DNA of 64,000 bases from Eukaryota sp. TZLM1-RC (GCA_040285825.1 JAUPSS010000003.1:2852001-2916000); one strand, 5' to 3'. Positions 19,494 through 31,853 are shown, counted from the stretch's first letter. Notes: generated by a model not told the origin, from the sequence alone. Translations and numbers: made by a program.

Positions 19494-20378
19494 ATACCGT
19501 AATAGAGAAAAGTTGGATTGTGAAGGAGCTGACGATGGAGAGGAATGGCCACATAGAAAGAGAGTGGTGGGGTTTAGGACGAGTCCAACAATTGTTTTAA
19601 GAGAACCAACTGTAGGTATAAGGTAAAAATGAATCAAAGATGAGTAGAAAAACCGGTAGAATGAGTACAGGGGGAGTCCTAAAGCTCGGAAAAGAAAATA
19701 AGCGAGGGAAGTAAGAACCTATTTTATGAAGTAAGGGGAAAGTGTGGGAATAGTGAAAACCTCCCAAAACCAAATTGAGGGTTAAAAACCTCCCAGAACA
19801 GGCAACAAGAAGTCGAAAATGGGGTGACAAGTGTAAAATTTGATAGATGAGCTCTTTATTCTCACTACATGACAGACACCCACTCTGTGTCACGTGTATT
19901 CACTCGGTGTTGTGCAATTAACTCGCTGATGACCCCTGCAGCTGTGCAACAAATTCGGACTGACCTTCCTGTGGTCACCGAGATTTGTCATGAAGCTTCC
20001 TTATTGATTCAATCTTTTCTTCTAAATTTTCCGTTGACATCTAGAGCTTTAGTGGAACAGGATGTATGGTATCTGTTTATGGCCGTCATCACCACTGGTT
20101 CTTTTCCAAAGCCTTCCACTTCTAAAGGCCAACGCCAATTACTCCATATCTTTTACAATGGATTTCTTCCAGAATGCCCACGAGACAGGTCTCTTGTTTC
20201 TTTGTGGGAAAATTCTTTAGTGCCTTACAGAAATTCATTCAATATTTTTCTCAATACTTGGCTACAATCTCAGAATTGTAATTTTATCAATAGAAAAGGG
20301 CTTTCTCCTTACCTTGCTTGTCGGGCTCGTCAATTGGCGTCCAACGTGAAAACAAGTTTACCTAAAGTTTGTCAATCC

Positions 20379-21221
20379 TTTTTTTTAAATTTAATTTTAT
20401 TCTAAACCTATAAATCAACATCTAAAAAATCCATCTCTCCCAAAACAAAAACACTAGATGCAACTCTCTCATAGTGAGATCCAAGAGAAAGCAAAGCATC
20501 AGAAACCATCTTCAACATCCCCTTAAAAATAGAAAACACAATTCTACTTTGCCAAAACAATCTGTTGAAATTTCTGCCAGTTCTTCTCTTTACAATCATT
20601 TCAAAATCATCCAAAAAACGTAAAGCAGTTGGTGCAAGTGAACCAAAAAGGGAAAATACAAATGGATACAAATTGTATTTTGCATGCTGTAGACTGGCCA
20701 ATTTGGACAAAGGTTCATTGTATTTTTTGAATTTAAAATTTTCAGCATTTGAAAGGGGATTATGAATTTCAGAATTAACAAGCCTTTCATATGAGGCATT
20801 ACAAGGATCAACAGACATTACATCCAATAAAATGAAGCTTCCATCTAATCCAGGTAATATGACATCACCTCTATTATTCTTATGAAAATCATTTTCAGCA
20901 TCAAACAAATTTGACAACAGAGGTTCCAAGAAGGATTCAATTCTATGAGATTTACACATACAATATAACTGGTCTCTTACAGCATCATGAACCTTGCTTC
21001 TAAAAGTAATAAAATGTTTACAATTTAACAAATGAGTAGTTGTATTTTCTCGAGAACATTTACAAATTAAATTATGAGGTAAATTATCAGGCCAGATAAG
21101 GGAACGAAATCTCATATTCAGAGTCCAAGCAGAATCGGATAAGAGAGTACCATAAACTTGTGGAATTGTTGTTACTAAGGCAGAAGAAGTACTGTCACAC
21201 ATATCTTGTAAAAGATTTGCA
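20379..21221 (-). mobile_element. 5'-truncated family B copy in Fanzor locus 2
   Basis: Minus-strand copy with its T-run at 20379-20386. It carries the family 3' UTR, an intact 264-codon C-terminal frame (20408-21202) with the C-x-C..H..C and RGDV/LDV motifs, and ends in the L-L-Q-D-M region. Flanking duplications are aaagtttgtcaatcc (20364-20378) and a one-base variant at 21222-21236; locus 1 shows the empty site near 10283. Confidence 0.8.
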
Positions 21222-21830
21222 AAAGTTTGTCAATTCTGGACAAAAAACTTTATTCGTGCTCATTGTAGAGCTCTAGATAAAACAAATGTCTTTGCCAATA
21301 GTATTCTCTGACTTTTGCCAGATGAACCATTAGCCCAACCCGAGGAAGTAGTTGTTGATTCTGTTCTTGAACACTACATCAATTTCATTCTGAATAATTC
21401 AAAAGAAAGATTCTTTTTATTAAATGCATGTAAGTTTATCTTGAATCTCCTTCAAAGATTTTTGCCACTGCTTCTCTACTGTCTTCCCATGATAAAATCA
21501 GCTTTTCATCAAAAAAAATTGGTAAGCTTTTTCTCTTCAATCTTAAAATTTCACAATACTGAATCACTTTTTTTCTCATATGCATTGCTGGAAGAAATTA
21601 AGAATAATACAGTTAGCTTCTCATAAAGGTTTTAAATTTCAAAGAATACCTTCACATGTTTTACACTCTGTGAAAAAATTTCCACTTATTGAAGGATTAT
21701 CTTCCAAAACAAAGGTTATCAGAAATACATGTCTAAAACGAATAATCAAACAATGTCCTTACCACAAATTCAATATCAACAGAAAAAGTTTGAAAAATAG
21801 ATTTAAAAATATTGTATTGAAAACTAATGG

Positions 21831-22002
21831 ATTCAATTTGCCATTATTAATAGATTACCACGGTTTTTCAATCGACTAAGAGAAGCTTTAGCTAGACAGC
21901 AAGCAGATCAAGATTTTGTAGAGGAAATCTTGGTTCAATGATAGTCGTCCCATTAGTTATGAGTTAATTTAATTAAGTGTGCAAATTCAATAAATACAGA
22001 AT
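21831..22002 (+). mobile_element. 5'-truncated family A 3' end in Fanzor locus 2
   Basis: 172 bp matching the last ~35 codons and the 3' UTR of family A (R-Q-Q-A-D-Q-D-F-V-E-E-I-L then TGA). It is flanked by a 10-bp duplication, aaactaatgg (21821-21830 and 22003-22012). Locus 1 has the empty site at 10980-10989. Confidence 0.8.
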
Positions 22003-22861
22003 AAACTAATGGTAGTGAACTGCTTTTGACCTTTGAAGGTAAAAAGAATGACTCAGAAAACACAGATGAGCTGGATGAACCACCGAGAAAGAAAAGAAGA
22101 TTAAAAAAAGATATGAAAAGTGACCCTGATGCCAACAAAACCAGTGAAATACAGTTGAAGGGCATTAAAAAAATGCCCCGTCGAAGACGTCGACATCCAA
22201 TCGAAATTTTGTCTGAAATGCCCCTTATTGGCGTTGATCTGGGACAATCTAGGTTATGTGGTGACTTCTTAACTGATAATCAATGTGGAGTTATCCCTTG
22301 TCCAACTGGCAGAAGATACATGACAAAACCTCACCCAGTAAACACTTTCCCAACCGATATTCCGTTCAAAATTTCAACCAATATTTGATCCATTGGAATT
22401 TGGTCAGGAAAGTAGTGTAAAAGAAAGTAATCGCCAGAAAAGGAAAATATTCAAATTTGATAACCGCAGACGAAAAAAGAGACGGTTCCGAGAGAGTCTC
22501 AACAAATTTCAAAGGCTGGCTGGACATCCTGAAAAACTTTACCTTGCTGTGGGTTCTGCTAATTTTCCTTCTCATTGCCGAAAAATTAATCGATATGGAT
22601 CAGCATGGGCTCTTAAAAAAATGGTTGTCTTATCAAAATGACGTGAAGCACTTGTCAACCAGTGAATTCAATACAAGCAAACTGTCCAGTTGTTGCATGG
22701 CCAAGAATATTCAAGCAGGCTCATGGCAGATGCGTATTTGTATTGAGTGTCAAATAGTATATGACAGAGATATTTCCGCTGCAAGAAATATTCAAATTAA
22801 GAAGAAAGCGGAATTGTGGCCGGAAAGAAACATTTGCCCAGAAGCTCTGTTGAGTAAATGA

Positions 22862-23151
22862 ATGGGGAACCTCAGCACACAGAAACAAAAACTTTTGAAA
22901 AACTGATATTTTATTTTGAGTTTTTTTTTAGTTTTTTTGAAAAACTTTTGAGACCGATCTACAAATGCCTTGGTAGCATTTGGTTGATCTTCTTAGATAC
23001 AACAAGTCGTGAGGCTTTGTTCTGTGAAAGCAGTAGGTGTATTTAAGTGAGGTATCCCAATGCTGAAGATCAGGATTGTCTTTGTGAAATGACGCTACAT
23101 GTCTCCTACAGCCTGTGAGTAGACATTGAGAAAGTTGAAAACAGGAGTGAA
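22862..23151 (+). ncRNA. candidate omegaRNA (fRNA) region of Fanzor locus 2
   Basis: Counterpart of 11839-12075, with the same hairpin (aaatgc...gcattt at 22963-22981, loop changed) and the same end. A ~50-bp T-rich insertion with an 11-bp direct repeat (aaaacttttga) lies near 22889-22949. Retained similarity beyond the stop suggests function in the ancestor as a guide RNA scaffold or transposon end. Confidence 0.4.
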
Positions 23152-23159
23152 ATTTACAG

Positions 23160-23800
23160 CAGTGTTCGGACACCACCAGGTGGTTCAATTTTACCACCAG
23201 GTGGACCACGTGGTGCCACGTGGTGGTTGGTGCCACCATGGTGGTTTTCTTGGTGGTCAATTTCATTTCATTATTCCTTTCTCCTTTCATCTAAATACCA
23301 TGGCCTGGTAGAAAACACCCTATTTTTGAATGCATTTCCCCTAAGCTTTTGGTTTCATAATGAATCAAAGGCGAAATAGAATGACCAGTGAAGTCCTTAG
23401 TGTTCATCTATTGCAACTTGAAACTAAAGAAGAAACTGCTGGTCAATCGTCAAGAATACCCCAAATGGATGAATGCTGAAATAGTAGAGATGATGGAAGA
23501 GATGGAGGAAGTTGCAGAGGTAGAAGTTGCAGAGCAGGACCAAGAAGTAGATTATCCACTGGGCGAGGAAGTCCTATACGATCCTTGTTATTTCAGAAAT
23601 CTTTATGTTTCGGAGGACATTGAGGAGGAATGATATGATCAATCTCAAATGCTTTTTTGGTTTGATAGTTGAGTTATGGGTTTAGTATTTGTTAGTTGAA
23701 ATAAACATGTTTTGTTCATAATGATTTGACAATGTCAGAAGGTAACAGCATTTTATAGGCTAAAAAATACACCACCGTGTGGTCAAAATTCCGAACACTG
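23160..23800 (+). mobile_element. non-autonomous hAT-type element
   Basis: Perfect 11-bp terminal inverted repeats (cagtgttcgga at 23160-23170 and its complement at 23790-23800) and an 8-bp target duplication (atttacag at 23152-23159 and 23801-23808). CAGTG termini with 8-bp duplications are diagnostic of hAT transposons. The left subterminal region is packed with ccaccaggtgg/ccacgtgg palindromes, likely transposase-binding repeats. A small acidic frame lies inside (about 23360-23633: M-N-Q-R-R-N-R..., then E-E-M-E-E-V-A-E-V in another frame, possibly joined by a short intron). No transposase is encoded. Confidence 0.85.
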
Positions 23801-23808
23801 ATTTACAG

Positions 23809-24099
23809 TATCATAATACTTTTTAACTTTTTTGCTTGGTTCAGTCACCATCAATCACCATTATCTGTAATTCTTTTTGTGTTTGCTCTATCAATAAATA
23901 CTATTAATAATACTCTCTCCATAACTACCAGTACAGTGAATTTCTATCAAAACGCACTTCTAGCTTTTGACCAATTCATGGAATCTTTATAGACGTTAAG
24001 CATACTTTAGATCCATCACTATATGATATGACGATCAAATGATAGTTAAAGCCGCAACATTACAATACGCGTAAAGGTACGCAATACATGGAATGACAC
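23809..24099. other. no gene seen
   Basis: AT-rich spacer between the hAT-type element and the 3' end of Fanzor locus 4 (minus strand). Nothing recognised. Confidence 0.4.
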
Positions 24100-24766
24100 T
24101 TATGTACGGCGTCTCCTGAACCCCTCAGGTCTTTCATTGTAGTAGTGCTCACTTATGGCAATCTCCAGCTGGTTTCTGGAGGCTGAGATGTCCCTCCACC
24201 AGAGTGTTTGACATTGAGGGCAAACAAACTTATCATTGTTCACCCTCCCATCATCGTGATACACCTTTTGATTGAATACCTTACATCAATTCGTTTTGGC
24301 AGATGTGTAGAATTCATCTCCATTAAACTTCACATATGTAGAATGTTTCTGAATCTCCTTCAAAAAGCGCTTCCTTGGGGTTTTCACAGATTGTCTTGAT
24401 GGCCCATCACCTCCACTACCAAACTAAATTCTGGTTCCTCTTCCACTAGCTATTAGTTTGATTTTTTCAATAAATCCCATTATTCTCTTTTGCCTTCTTA
24501 TAAAAAAATCAAACTTGGTGCGGCGCAGGACTCGGCGATCTCCATTTATCAGCAGTTGGTCTAAAATAGTTCTCGGACGGAAGTCGGGATTGCTGATTTG
24601 TTCATGTGTTGGTACCCATTGCTATTTCATTAAGATATTTGTGTATTTTCTTAGCAAAATAGCAGTTTGGTGATGCATGGGTCAAGAACGGTGGTTGAAT
24701 GATCTTCTTTGCTTTTGGATTTAGAACAAGGCCCGAAAGTTGATGGTCAACTTTGTTATTATCTAT
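24100..24766 (-). pseudogene. Fanzor (TnpB-like) locus 4, C-terminal part
   Basis: Read on the minus strand from the LTR edge: V-D-H-Q-L-S-G-L-V, then in a second frame R-R-V-L-R-R-T-K-F-D-F-F. After a TAG come F-G-S-G-G-D-G-P-S, T-P-R-K-R-F-L-K-E, G-D-E-F-Y-T-S-A-K, a TGA, then F-V-C-P-Q-C-Q-T-L-W-W-R-D-I-S-A-S-R-N and N-E-R-P-E-G-F; stop at 24100-24102. This is the Fanzor order: GD block, rearranged-Glu 'DEF-TS' motif, zinc ribbon, RuvC-III with Asp present. The first zinc pair is damaged (one Cys). Together with 32090-33330 it forms one gene split by a Ty3-type element. Confidence 0.75.
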
Positions 24767-24914
24767 TGATGGTCTTTGCTCGTTAATGTTAGACATACAG
24801 TAGAAAAGTAATGAAATTTATTACGAAGAGGAATTGTATTCTCTCTTCTTAAGCTAATAGGCGGAAATACTAATAAACTAAACTATTAACTATAAATACT
24901 ATTCAAGACTAACA
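24767..24914 (-). repeat. 3' LTR of the Ty3-type element
   Basis: 148 bp, nearly identical to 31944-32089. On the element strand it runs TGTTAGTC...GACCATCA, with TG/CA ends. Confidence 0.85.
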
Positions 24915-25214
24915 CTGCCTTTTCCTCTCTTTCGAGCGACGAGCCCTGGAAGCTCTAGTCACAGGAGGTGAACTAATGGAATTATTACGCTTCTTGGGAG
25001 GAGCGGATTTAGTACGGCGACGTGCTTTCAAAGTCTTGATAAAGTCTTTATACGCGGCAGTATTTTGGACTGTAGACACACGCTCAGTGGTGATCTCTTT
25101 TCCTGGCCATTGCACTTGGCAAAAGTCACCTTCCTGGCTGAGCACTTTTTCAATGATGTGTTCTTCGACATCACCTGCAGCGACCCAGGAGTGGAACTCA
25201 TCGTTGGTGGGCAA
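24909..25214 (-). pseudogene. chromodomain-like tail of the Ty3-type integrase, out of frame
   Basis: The frame reads W-V-A-A-G-D-V-E-E-H-I-I-E-K-V-L, F-C-Q-V-Q-W-P-G-K and T-V-Q-N-T-A-A-Y-K-D-F-I. This resembles a chromodomain (E-x-I-x-x-H/R-x...V-x-W-x-G), and a basic tail follows. It is one base out of frame with the integrase frame; the shift lies near 25205-25225. Chromodomains steer integration to marked chromatin. Confidence 0.6.
24915..24933 (-). promoter_or_regulatory. polypurine tract of the Ty3-type element
   Basis: On the element strand, gaaagagaggaaaaggcag lies directly before the 3' LTR, the position and composition expected of the plus-strand primer. It overlaps the end of the chromodomain frame. 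Confidence 0.7.
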
Positions 25215-27718
25215 GCTGGAGTGCCAGGGTTGATATTCACAGACGAATTGGATACAATTTCAGTAATTAGGAAGGGTCCTAAATAGTCTCCATGAAGCTT
25301 AGCGGAAGAGCCAGATGCTCTCAATACCAATTGACCAACTTCAAAAGGGTTTGGAGTTGATGATCTAGTTAGCTTGGAAGCTTTGGAAGCTTGATGGTGT
25401 GCTACCTTTTCCTGTTTCTCTTTCAATCTTCGAAATTTAGATTGAATTTCTTGAATAAAAGATGACTCAGACGTCGAGCTTTCAATAATTTCAAGAATTT
25501 TGCCAGGGTCCGATCTAGGAGACACATCTGAGCCAAAGATCACTTGGTATGGGGTGTGGTTGGTTATTGAGCTCTTGGAAGAGTTGATCAATAATTGCAC
25601 ATAAGGCAAGTATTCAGACCACACGTCGTTGGCGTTGAAGTCTACGAGCAATTTCCGTAGGTTTTGCAGGATGTCTCTGTGTCGGCGCTCTACCAGGCCG
25701 TTGGACAGAGAAAACCTAGGTATTGACTTTGACACCTCTATGCCTAAAAATTTGCTTAATTCGTCAAAGACAGCCTTGGAAAATTCGGGTCCATTATCGC
25801 TGTGGATTTGAAATGGAATACCAAAGATGGCACAGACTTTCCAGATTAATGCATCTGCAGTAAGATTGGCATTTATCTCTTTTAGAGGTACGATGATCGT
25901 GAACCTAGAGAAGCTGTCAATAAATACGAGGCTGTATTTGTAGCCTTCTTGATCTTCTGGAAGAGGACCAATAATGTCGGCGTTGACGCGAGCAAAAGGT
26001 CTGTCAGCCCACAATGAACCGGTTGGGGGAACATGCAGTTTGGGAACTGGCTTTGTTTTCTGACAGGAGGGGCATTCTTGCACGTGCTTATTCATGTCAG
26101 TGAGCATGTTTGGCCACCAATAATCGCTGTTCCTGAGCTTGTTCAGGCTTTCAGCTTTGCTTGGATGGCCTCCTTGCAGAAGTCCATGCAACAAGTTAAG
26201 AGTGTCCTTAATGAGTGATTTGGGAATCACTATCTTGTTGTCCTGAGTCATATATAAATCAAGATGATTGTTATGAACACAGCTGTTGAAAGAGGGGTCT
26301 TTGGAAGCTATGGCGAGCTTCTGTTCGGACCTAATCCTACAGAGCCATGGCTCGAAAATAGGCAGGTCGTTGGAACATCGTTCTCTGATGACCATGATAC
26401 GTTCGAAGTTGTTTAAGTCTTCGATGTAGTATCTTTCATTTTCTGTTCCATCAATTTTATCGATGTAAAATATTGGGTGAAAATTTGGAGGCATTTGATG
26501 GGACAAATGATTGATCTCTTGATGGTCTATAGGCGGAACTATTCGAGACAACATATCAGCCCAGAAGTTATCTTCCCCTTCGGTATGTACCAAATCAAAG
26601 CAGAATTCAGAAAATATGGGTAACCATCTAGTTACAATTCTGTTCTTCTCAGGAGCCGTGAACATGTAGGTAAGGTTTTGATGGTCTGTGAATATGACCA
26701 GTTTCCTTCCTTTCAAGTAGTTTTCAAAACCACTTTGAGTTAACATGAGCAGGATGGCATAGAGTTTCTTTTGGTTTGTCGGCCAGTTCTTTTGCGAGTT
26801 GGTTAACAACCGGCTGAAGAAGCTGATAGGCCTACATTTCCTGTTGATCAGGGGGGTACCGGGGTCGTCGACCTGTTCGATTTGTTCCCATATGACGCCG
26901 CCTACAGCTATGTCGGACGCATCGCAACTAATTAAAATTTGCTTTTCCAGCGGAGGTAAGCTGAGCGGCATGTGCTTCGCTATCAGTTGTTTGATCTTTT
27001 GAAGGAGTCCGTCATGCATGTCGGTCCATTGAAGGCGTTGCGCGCGGGGTTTGGGTTTAACGTTGGAGTTATTTCCATCCTTCTTAGTCAATCTGATGAT
27101 AGGAGCGATGAGCTCAGATACCTGAGGAAGCCATTCTCTAATGAAGTTGACTGATCCTACGAGGCTGCGGACGTCTTTGATTGTCTTTGGTCTAGGTAGA
27201 TTCAGCAAAGATTCAACGCGAGTGGGATCGATAGTGCGTTGTTTGTTTTGGAAAACACTGCCCAGTATCTTGATTGGGTGTCTGGAAGACACGCAGTGGC
27301 ACTTTGGAAGTCCCAAGAAAACTCTTTTGCATCTGGCTTGATCAAGGACGCGACGGAGGCGTTCGATGAATTCATCAAAGGTTGAACCTATGATTATGAT
27401 GTCATCTATGTAAATGAAGACACCGTCTCCAGAGAAGATGTCAGCCATGACGTTTTGGAAAACGGCTGGGACATTCTTTAGGCCAAAAGCTGCACGTTTG
27501 AACATGATGCTTTTGCCAGGAATGCTCAGGGCTGTTTTCTGCCAATCCTTTTCGGCGATCTTGAGTTGCCAAAAGGCTTTGGGGAGGTCAAGGGTGCCTA
27601 TGTAGTTCGCTTGGGAGAGAAATACCAGCACATCGGAGATCCTTGGAAGGTTGGGCTCAACAGGAATGGTGTTGGCGTTGACTCCGTCCTTGCCACTATA
27701 GTCACCAGTAAGGCGGGG
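25028..27718 (-). pseudogene. pol: Ty3-type pol: RT, RNase H, integrase
   Basis: Open frame after a TAG at 27719-27721. The RT has T-L-D-L-P-K-A-F-W-Q and the active site F-I-Y-I-D-D. RNase H has S-C-D-A-S-D-I-A-V-G-G-V and F-T-D-H-Q-N-L-T-Y. The integrase has an H..H..C-P-S-C zinc region near 26060-26200 and the catalytic D-D-E in N-A-D-I-I-G-P, H-S-D-N-G-P-E-F and G-L-V-E-R-R. The frame continues directly past the TAG into the upstream protease/RT frame, so one base substitution cut pol inside RT. The last ~60 codons (after P-A-C-P-P-T) are frame-shifted read-through. Confidence 0.9.
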
Positions 27719-29560
27719 CTAACGGTGATCTGGGTAGACCACTAGACAGACAGGGGAGCTGAACTCATGGTTCGATGGGACAGCAAATCCTGAGTCTACG
27801 AGTTCGTCGAAAATTTGGTTAGCGACCTCTAGCCTGGCTGGATTCAGGGTCCTGGGGGGTCTTCTAACTCTGACGTCTTCATTGTAGAAGTTGATTTCCA
27901 TGGGAGGGCAATCAATACCTTCAGCATGAGGCTTGAGGGTAAATACGTCTTCGAACTCCTTCAAAGTTTGAAGTAGGGACTTCTTGAAATGGTCGTTGTC
28001 GAGGTTGATGGTACAACCAGATGAGTTGATGTGTTCCAACCAACGTGTGGAAACGTTGACGACTTCCGAAGCTTGTGATATTCGATGATCGAATTCAGCT
28101 TCAGGTAATAGTAATGTGCGACAGGCGTCGTCCATTCTAATATAAATGCCCTTGTTGTTCATCAGCCCAAGGTGACTCAACAAGTCAGCACCAATGAGAA
28201 TGGTCTCATGTCCAGGAACGATGCTGAACTTGTGTTTCACGTGTACAATCTGGGTGACACTACCTAGTCTAATGCTAAGGGTTCCAGAAGCAGTACCAAG
28301 GGACTGTGAGGTAGTTCCATCAGCAATCTTGTATGAAATGGTTTCGTTGGAACGTGCCATGTTACAATTACTGATGACGTCTTCCGTGACTACTGAGCAT
28401 GTTGCACCAGAGTCAATTATGCCTTTAACTTCGACATTGTTGATCAAGAAGTTTAATTGTAGGCAGTTGTGATTCATGGATTGTACCATAAAAATTGTAT
28501 CGGAATCATGTCCATTTAAGTCGGCTTGTTCTGAGAAGAAGTTAGCCTGACTGTTGGGTATCTTGGTAGGTTCCAAGTTGGCAAGTGGATTGATTAGAAA
28601 ATCTTTCCATGCTGAACTTTCTGTGTGTGGTTGTGTTGTTGTTGTAGGGGGTATGGTTTCTAAAGTACAAAAATAGTGACGGGAACGTTTATTGTAAAAA
28701 GAGCCTCTGCCTCTGCCGCGAGTACCTCTTCGACTACGGAAACCAGAACCTCTAGAACTTCTACCTCGAGCTTGTTGTTGAGCTTGTTGCTCTCTCCACT
28801 TCTTGCTCCTTTGGCAGTCTTCGCTGGGGCACCTTTCAGTCGGATGGCCCTTTTGCTTACAGAAGTTGCATTGGACATCAGCGGCCTGGGAAGACGATTG
28901 TGGTAGGCTTCCTCCTCTCTTACTTTGTTTTGGGCGTTTACCTGGACCAGAACCTCGTGGTCTGGGGATGTCAGGTGGGGAGGGGACGACCGTGGGAGGT
29001 CGGCGAGAGGCCTGCTGGTGAGTTAATTGGTTCTGATAGGTGAAATCGACATGGTTCAGTTGTTCCATGAACGATCTGGCGTTACAGAAATTCTCGTGTT
29101 CAATTTGTAGAACACTAAAGAATTCGCCAAGGGTGTGGCCATCAGATAAGTAGTCAGAAGGAGAGGACCAGATCCTGAGGAGTCTGTCTCTGATAGGGAT
29201 GATTCCTACGCTTTCTAGGACATGAGTAGCAACTACCCAATCTGAAAGTCTATCAGCTAGAGGAGTGGAGCTTATGGAGAATGTTCTCAGTTGTTGAGAG
29301 ATGCCCCTAAACTCTTGGATGGCAGTGGAGCGAGTCAGAACTCTGCCGATGTTGACCATGAAGTCAATCCATCTATTGCCATAATCTCTTTCCGACCAGT
29401 CCATGTTAGTTGCAAGGAGAGCACGATTAGCCTTATCCAGTCTGCTGAATTGGGTTCTCCTTGGAATTTGAGCCCAAATAATGCGTTCGTCTCTTGAGGT
29501 AGGGACCGTGGGAGAAGAGATAGCTAGGTGAGCACCTTGATATCTTAGCGCATTTAGCAC
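27719..29560 (-). pseudogene. gag-pro: Ty3-type gag C-terminal part, protease and RT start
   Basis: A 613-codon frame. It holds a gag-like helical region, a CCHC knuckle (C-N-F-C-K-Q-K-G-H..C), an Arg/Gly-rich stretch (R-G-R-G-R-G), an aspartic protease site I-I-D-S-G-A-T with I-L-I-G-A-D-L-L as the second half, and the first RT residues (F-S-S-P-V-C-L-V-V) before the TAG. The N-terminal gag part is displaced into other frames upstream. Confidence 0.85.
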
Positions 29561-31853
29561 CTCAGGGGTGACACATTCAGCGAGGCCTCAGGGGTTGATC
29601 CTCATGGCTTGACGGAACAAGTCCCATTCGCGACCTGGTTCTCCAGTGATGTTACCAAAATACTCATCAATCGATGGTTGTGAACCCTCTCTAGCTTGTT
29701 CTAATTCTTCACGTAGTCTGGCAACTTCGTTGGCTAGAGCTATTGGGCTGGATCCTCAATGTTACATCTCGTTTCTCTTAGGACTCGGTCGGTACGACTC
29801 CAGAGAATGAATTTGTTGACAAACTTCAGAAGTTTATCAGCGTCCCTCAAATCAGAAGCTTCAAGATATGGACGTTTAGGACAGTCCCTACGTCTGTCAT
29901 CTCGATCTCTTGATCCCATCATTGAAAAAAGGAGAAGGCTACTTTCGTATGTGCCCGAGAAGGGTGAATGATGTGAGGAGATGGAGGATGTAGAACCTGT
30001 CGTGGAAGGTGTAGGTTGGGGTTGAGGAGCTCGACTAATGGGAGTGATGGGAGCAGGTACCGCATCAGAAGATGTGATGGGGGTGGGTGATTCACTGCTC
30101 ACAGTGACAACGTCGTCGTCGGCTTGTTCCATCGCATATTGGTTGGGATTAGAGGTTTCCGTGGTAGGAAGTGAATCAGTTTCCATAGGAGGTTGTGGTG
30201 ATTCAGGAGGTTGAGCAGAGGAAGATGGAGCTTCACTGTGTTGAGGTTGAGGTGACTCTTGAACATCTTCAAATTGGGCTGGAACCTGGTGAAAAGATAC
30301 TGCTGGTTGTACCAAGCGAGTCTTTTCGATCCTGCCTTCAACCATTACCCATTTCAGTATTCTGGATTCTACGCAACCAGGGAATACTGTAACTTGCTGG
30401 AGGGCTCTTGGTAGATTACCAGTTCTTCTATGGTCGGGACCACAGAAGGAAGCGATGTGATCAGGCCGTCTATCATAAAGAAAGAGTCTTTCTTGATAGG
30501 TGGTTTCGGTGAACCACCAGCCTGTCCTATGATCCCTATCAATTAAAATGTCCAAGGAGGCATTGTACCCAGGGCTGAACCTAGGATAAGGGCAAGGATT
30601 TGCTTCGTTAATGAAGAGAATGTCATCATCTCCAGCGAAACGTCTGAAAACACCCTCTCTAGTGGTCTTCATGTACCTGACGCCAGGTCTAGGTTCAAAG
30701 GATGGTTCGGGATCAACTCTAGCGTTCTCGGGTTCAATACTTTCAAAAGCAAGGTAGAAAAGCACCCCCCAAAGAATGGGGGGTGTCCTTTGCTCATTTC
30801 CGTTGGAGGAATGGCCTCAGGGTCATTAGGGTTAACTCTTGAATCCCTATGAGGAATGTTAGGTCTGTGCTGGCGGGAAGCACTGTCTTCGCGAACACTA
30901 TTACTAGCATAGGAGCTAGAATAGAGGGGTGCAGACACTGAATGAAGTGGTTGATGATGGGCAAGTGTAGAGGATGTTCCTCTTCTAGCCTGTAACTCTC
31001 TATCCAGTCTGTTCTTGAGTTTCCAGATTCGATCTTCATGGAAGTAACGTTCTAAATATTTTTTAGAAACCTCACCAGTTTCTCTATCAATTTCAGGAAC
31101 ATGTTCCGTGGGAGGAACCGGAGGTTGAGCTATGTGAGAAAATTCCCTGGGAGGTTCCTCATAGTCAACCAGATCTGAAAATAATAGTTCATACCTCTTC
31201 CTTTGCTCTTCGGAAAGATGCGAAGGAAAGTTTGGTATGCTAGGAGTGGAATCTCTAGCCTGGGGAGGGGAAACGGACAGATTGTTAACTCCACTTACTG
31301 TCAATGTAGTAAGAGGAGATCCTGAAGTTGGGACAGCAGCATTTTGGATAGTTCTCCTAACAGTTGGAACTGGAGGATGAAGCTGTTGAGAGTGAGAGGG
31401 TGGAACCTCAGAACTGGATGGAAGGGATGAAGATGGTACTTCAATGGCCTTCTTAGAGGGGGAAGAGGGTTGGTCTTCCAATCCTTCTTTTGCAGTGAGA
31501 GAAGGTTGAACAGTCTTTCTGCTCTGAGTAAAAGGTGAAGATGGTACTTCAAAGCTTCTTTCAGGGAGGGGAGAAGGTGGGACTTCAGATGCCCTCAATT
31601 GCGAAGGAGGAAGAGGAGCAACGGAATCCTCTACGTCCTCGTCGTCGTAGGAGACCAACGAAGGACTTCTTCCTTCCGAAGGAACGGAATCCTTGGGAGG
31701 GTTGCCTCCTTCCACAGGAACAGAATCCTGAGGAGGGGAGCTTCCTTCCATGGGAACGGAATCCTCTGGAAGGGAATTGTCTTCCTTTGGGGTGGAACCC
31801 TCAGGGAGAGTTGCTTCAGGAAGCGCAGAAGCTTCAACCGAAGAAGGAGGCAT
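29561..31853 (-). pseudogene. gag: Ty3-type gag N-terminal region, in broken frames
   Basis: Two long overlapping frames, 30669-31853 (394 codons, Pro/Ser/Glu-rich with repeated E-G-S/G-x-P-P-x-D-S-V units) and 29740-30765 (341 codons). A short frame between 29560 and 29740 reads E-V-A-R-L-R-E-E-L-E-Q. These look like one ancestral gag split by indels near 30700, 29750 and 29570. The Pro/Ser-rich head is unusual for gag. Confidence 0.6.

Larger units (their letters stand above)
19657..23151 (+). pseudogene. Fanzor (TnpB-like) locus 2, degenerate, cut by three insertions
   Basis: Second copy of locus 1. The N-terminal frame runs from about 19929 (M-T-P-A-A-V) to 20378. It resumes at 21222 after a family B insertion and passes the shared TGA near 21309. 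L-I-P/L-A-S-H-K, F-N-I-N-R-K and L-K-T-N-G blocks precede a family A insertion (21831-22002). Then 22026-22388 holds a basic patch (P-R-K-K-R-R-L-K-K) and RuvC-I P-L-I-G-V-D-L-G near 22225-22242. The E-F-N-T-S-K, C-I-E-C and Y-D-R-D-I-S-A-A-R-N-I motifs lie at 22660-22790; stop at 22859-22861. Frameshifts occur near 22345 and at an A-run near 22615. A segment at 19763-19948 is absent from locus 1. Confidence 0.8.
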
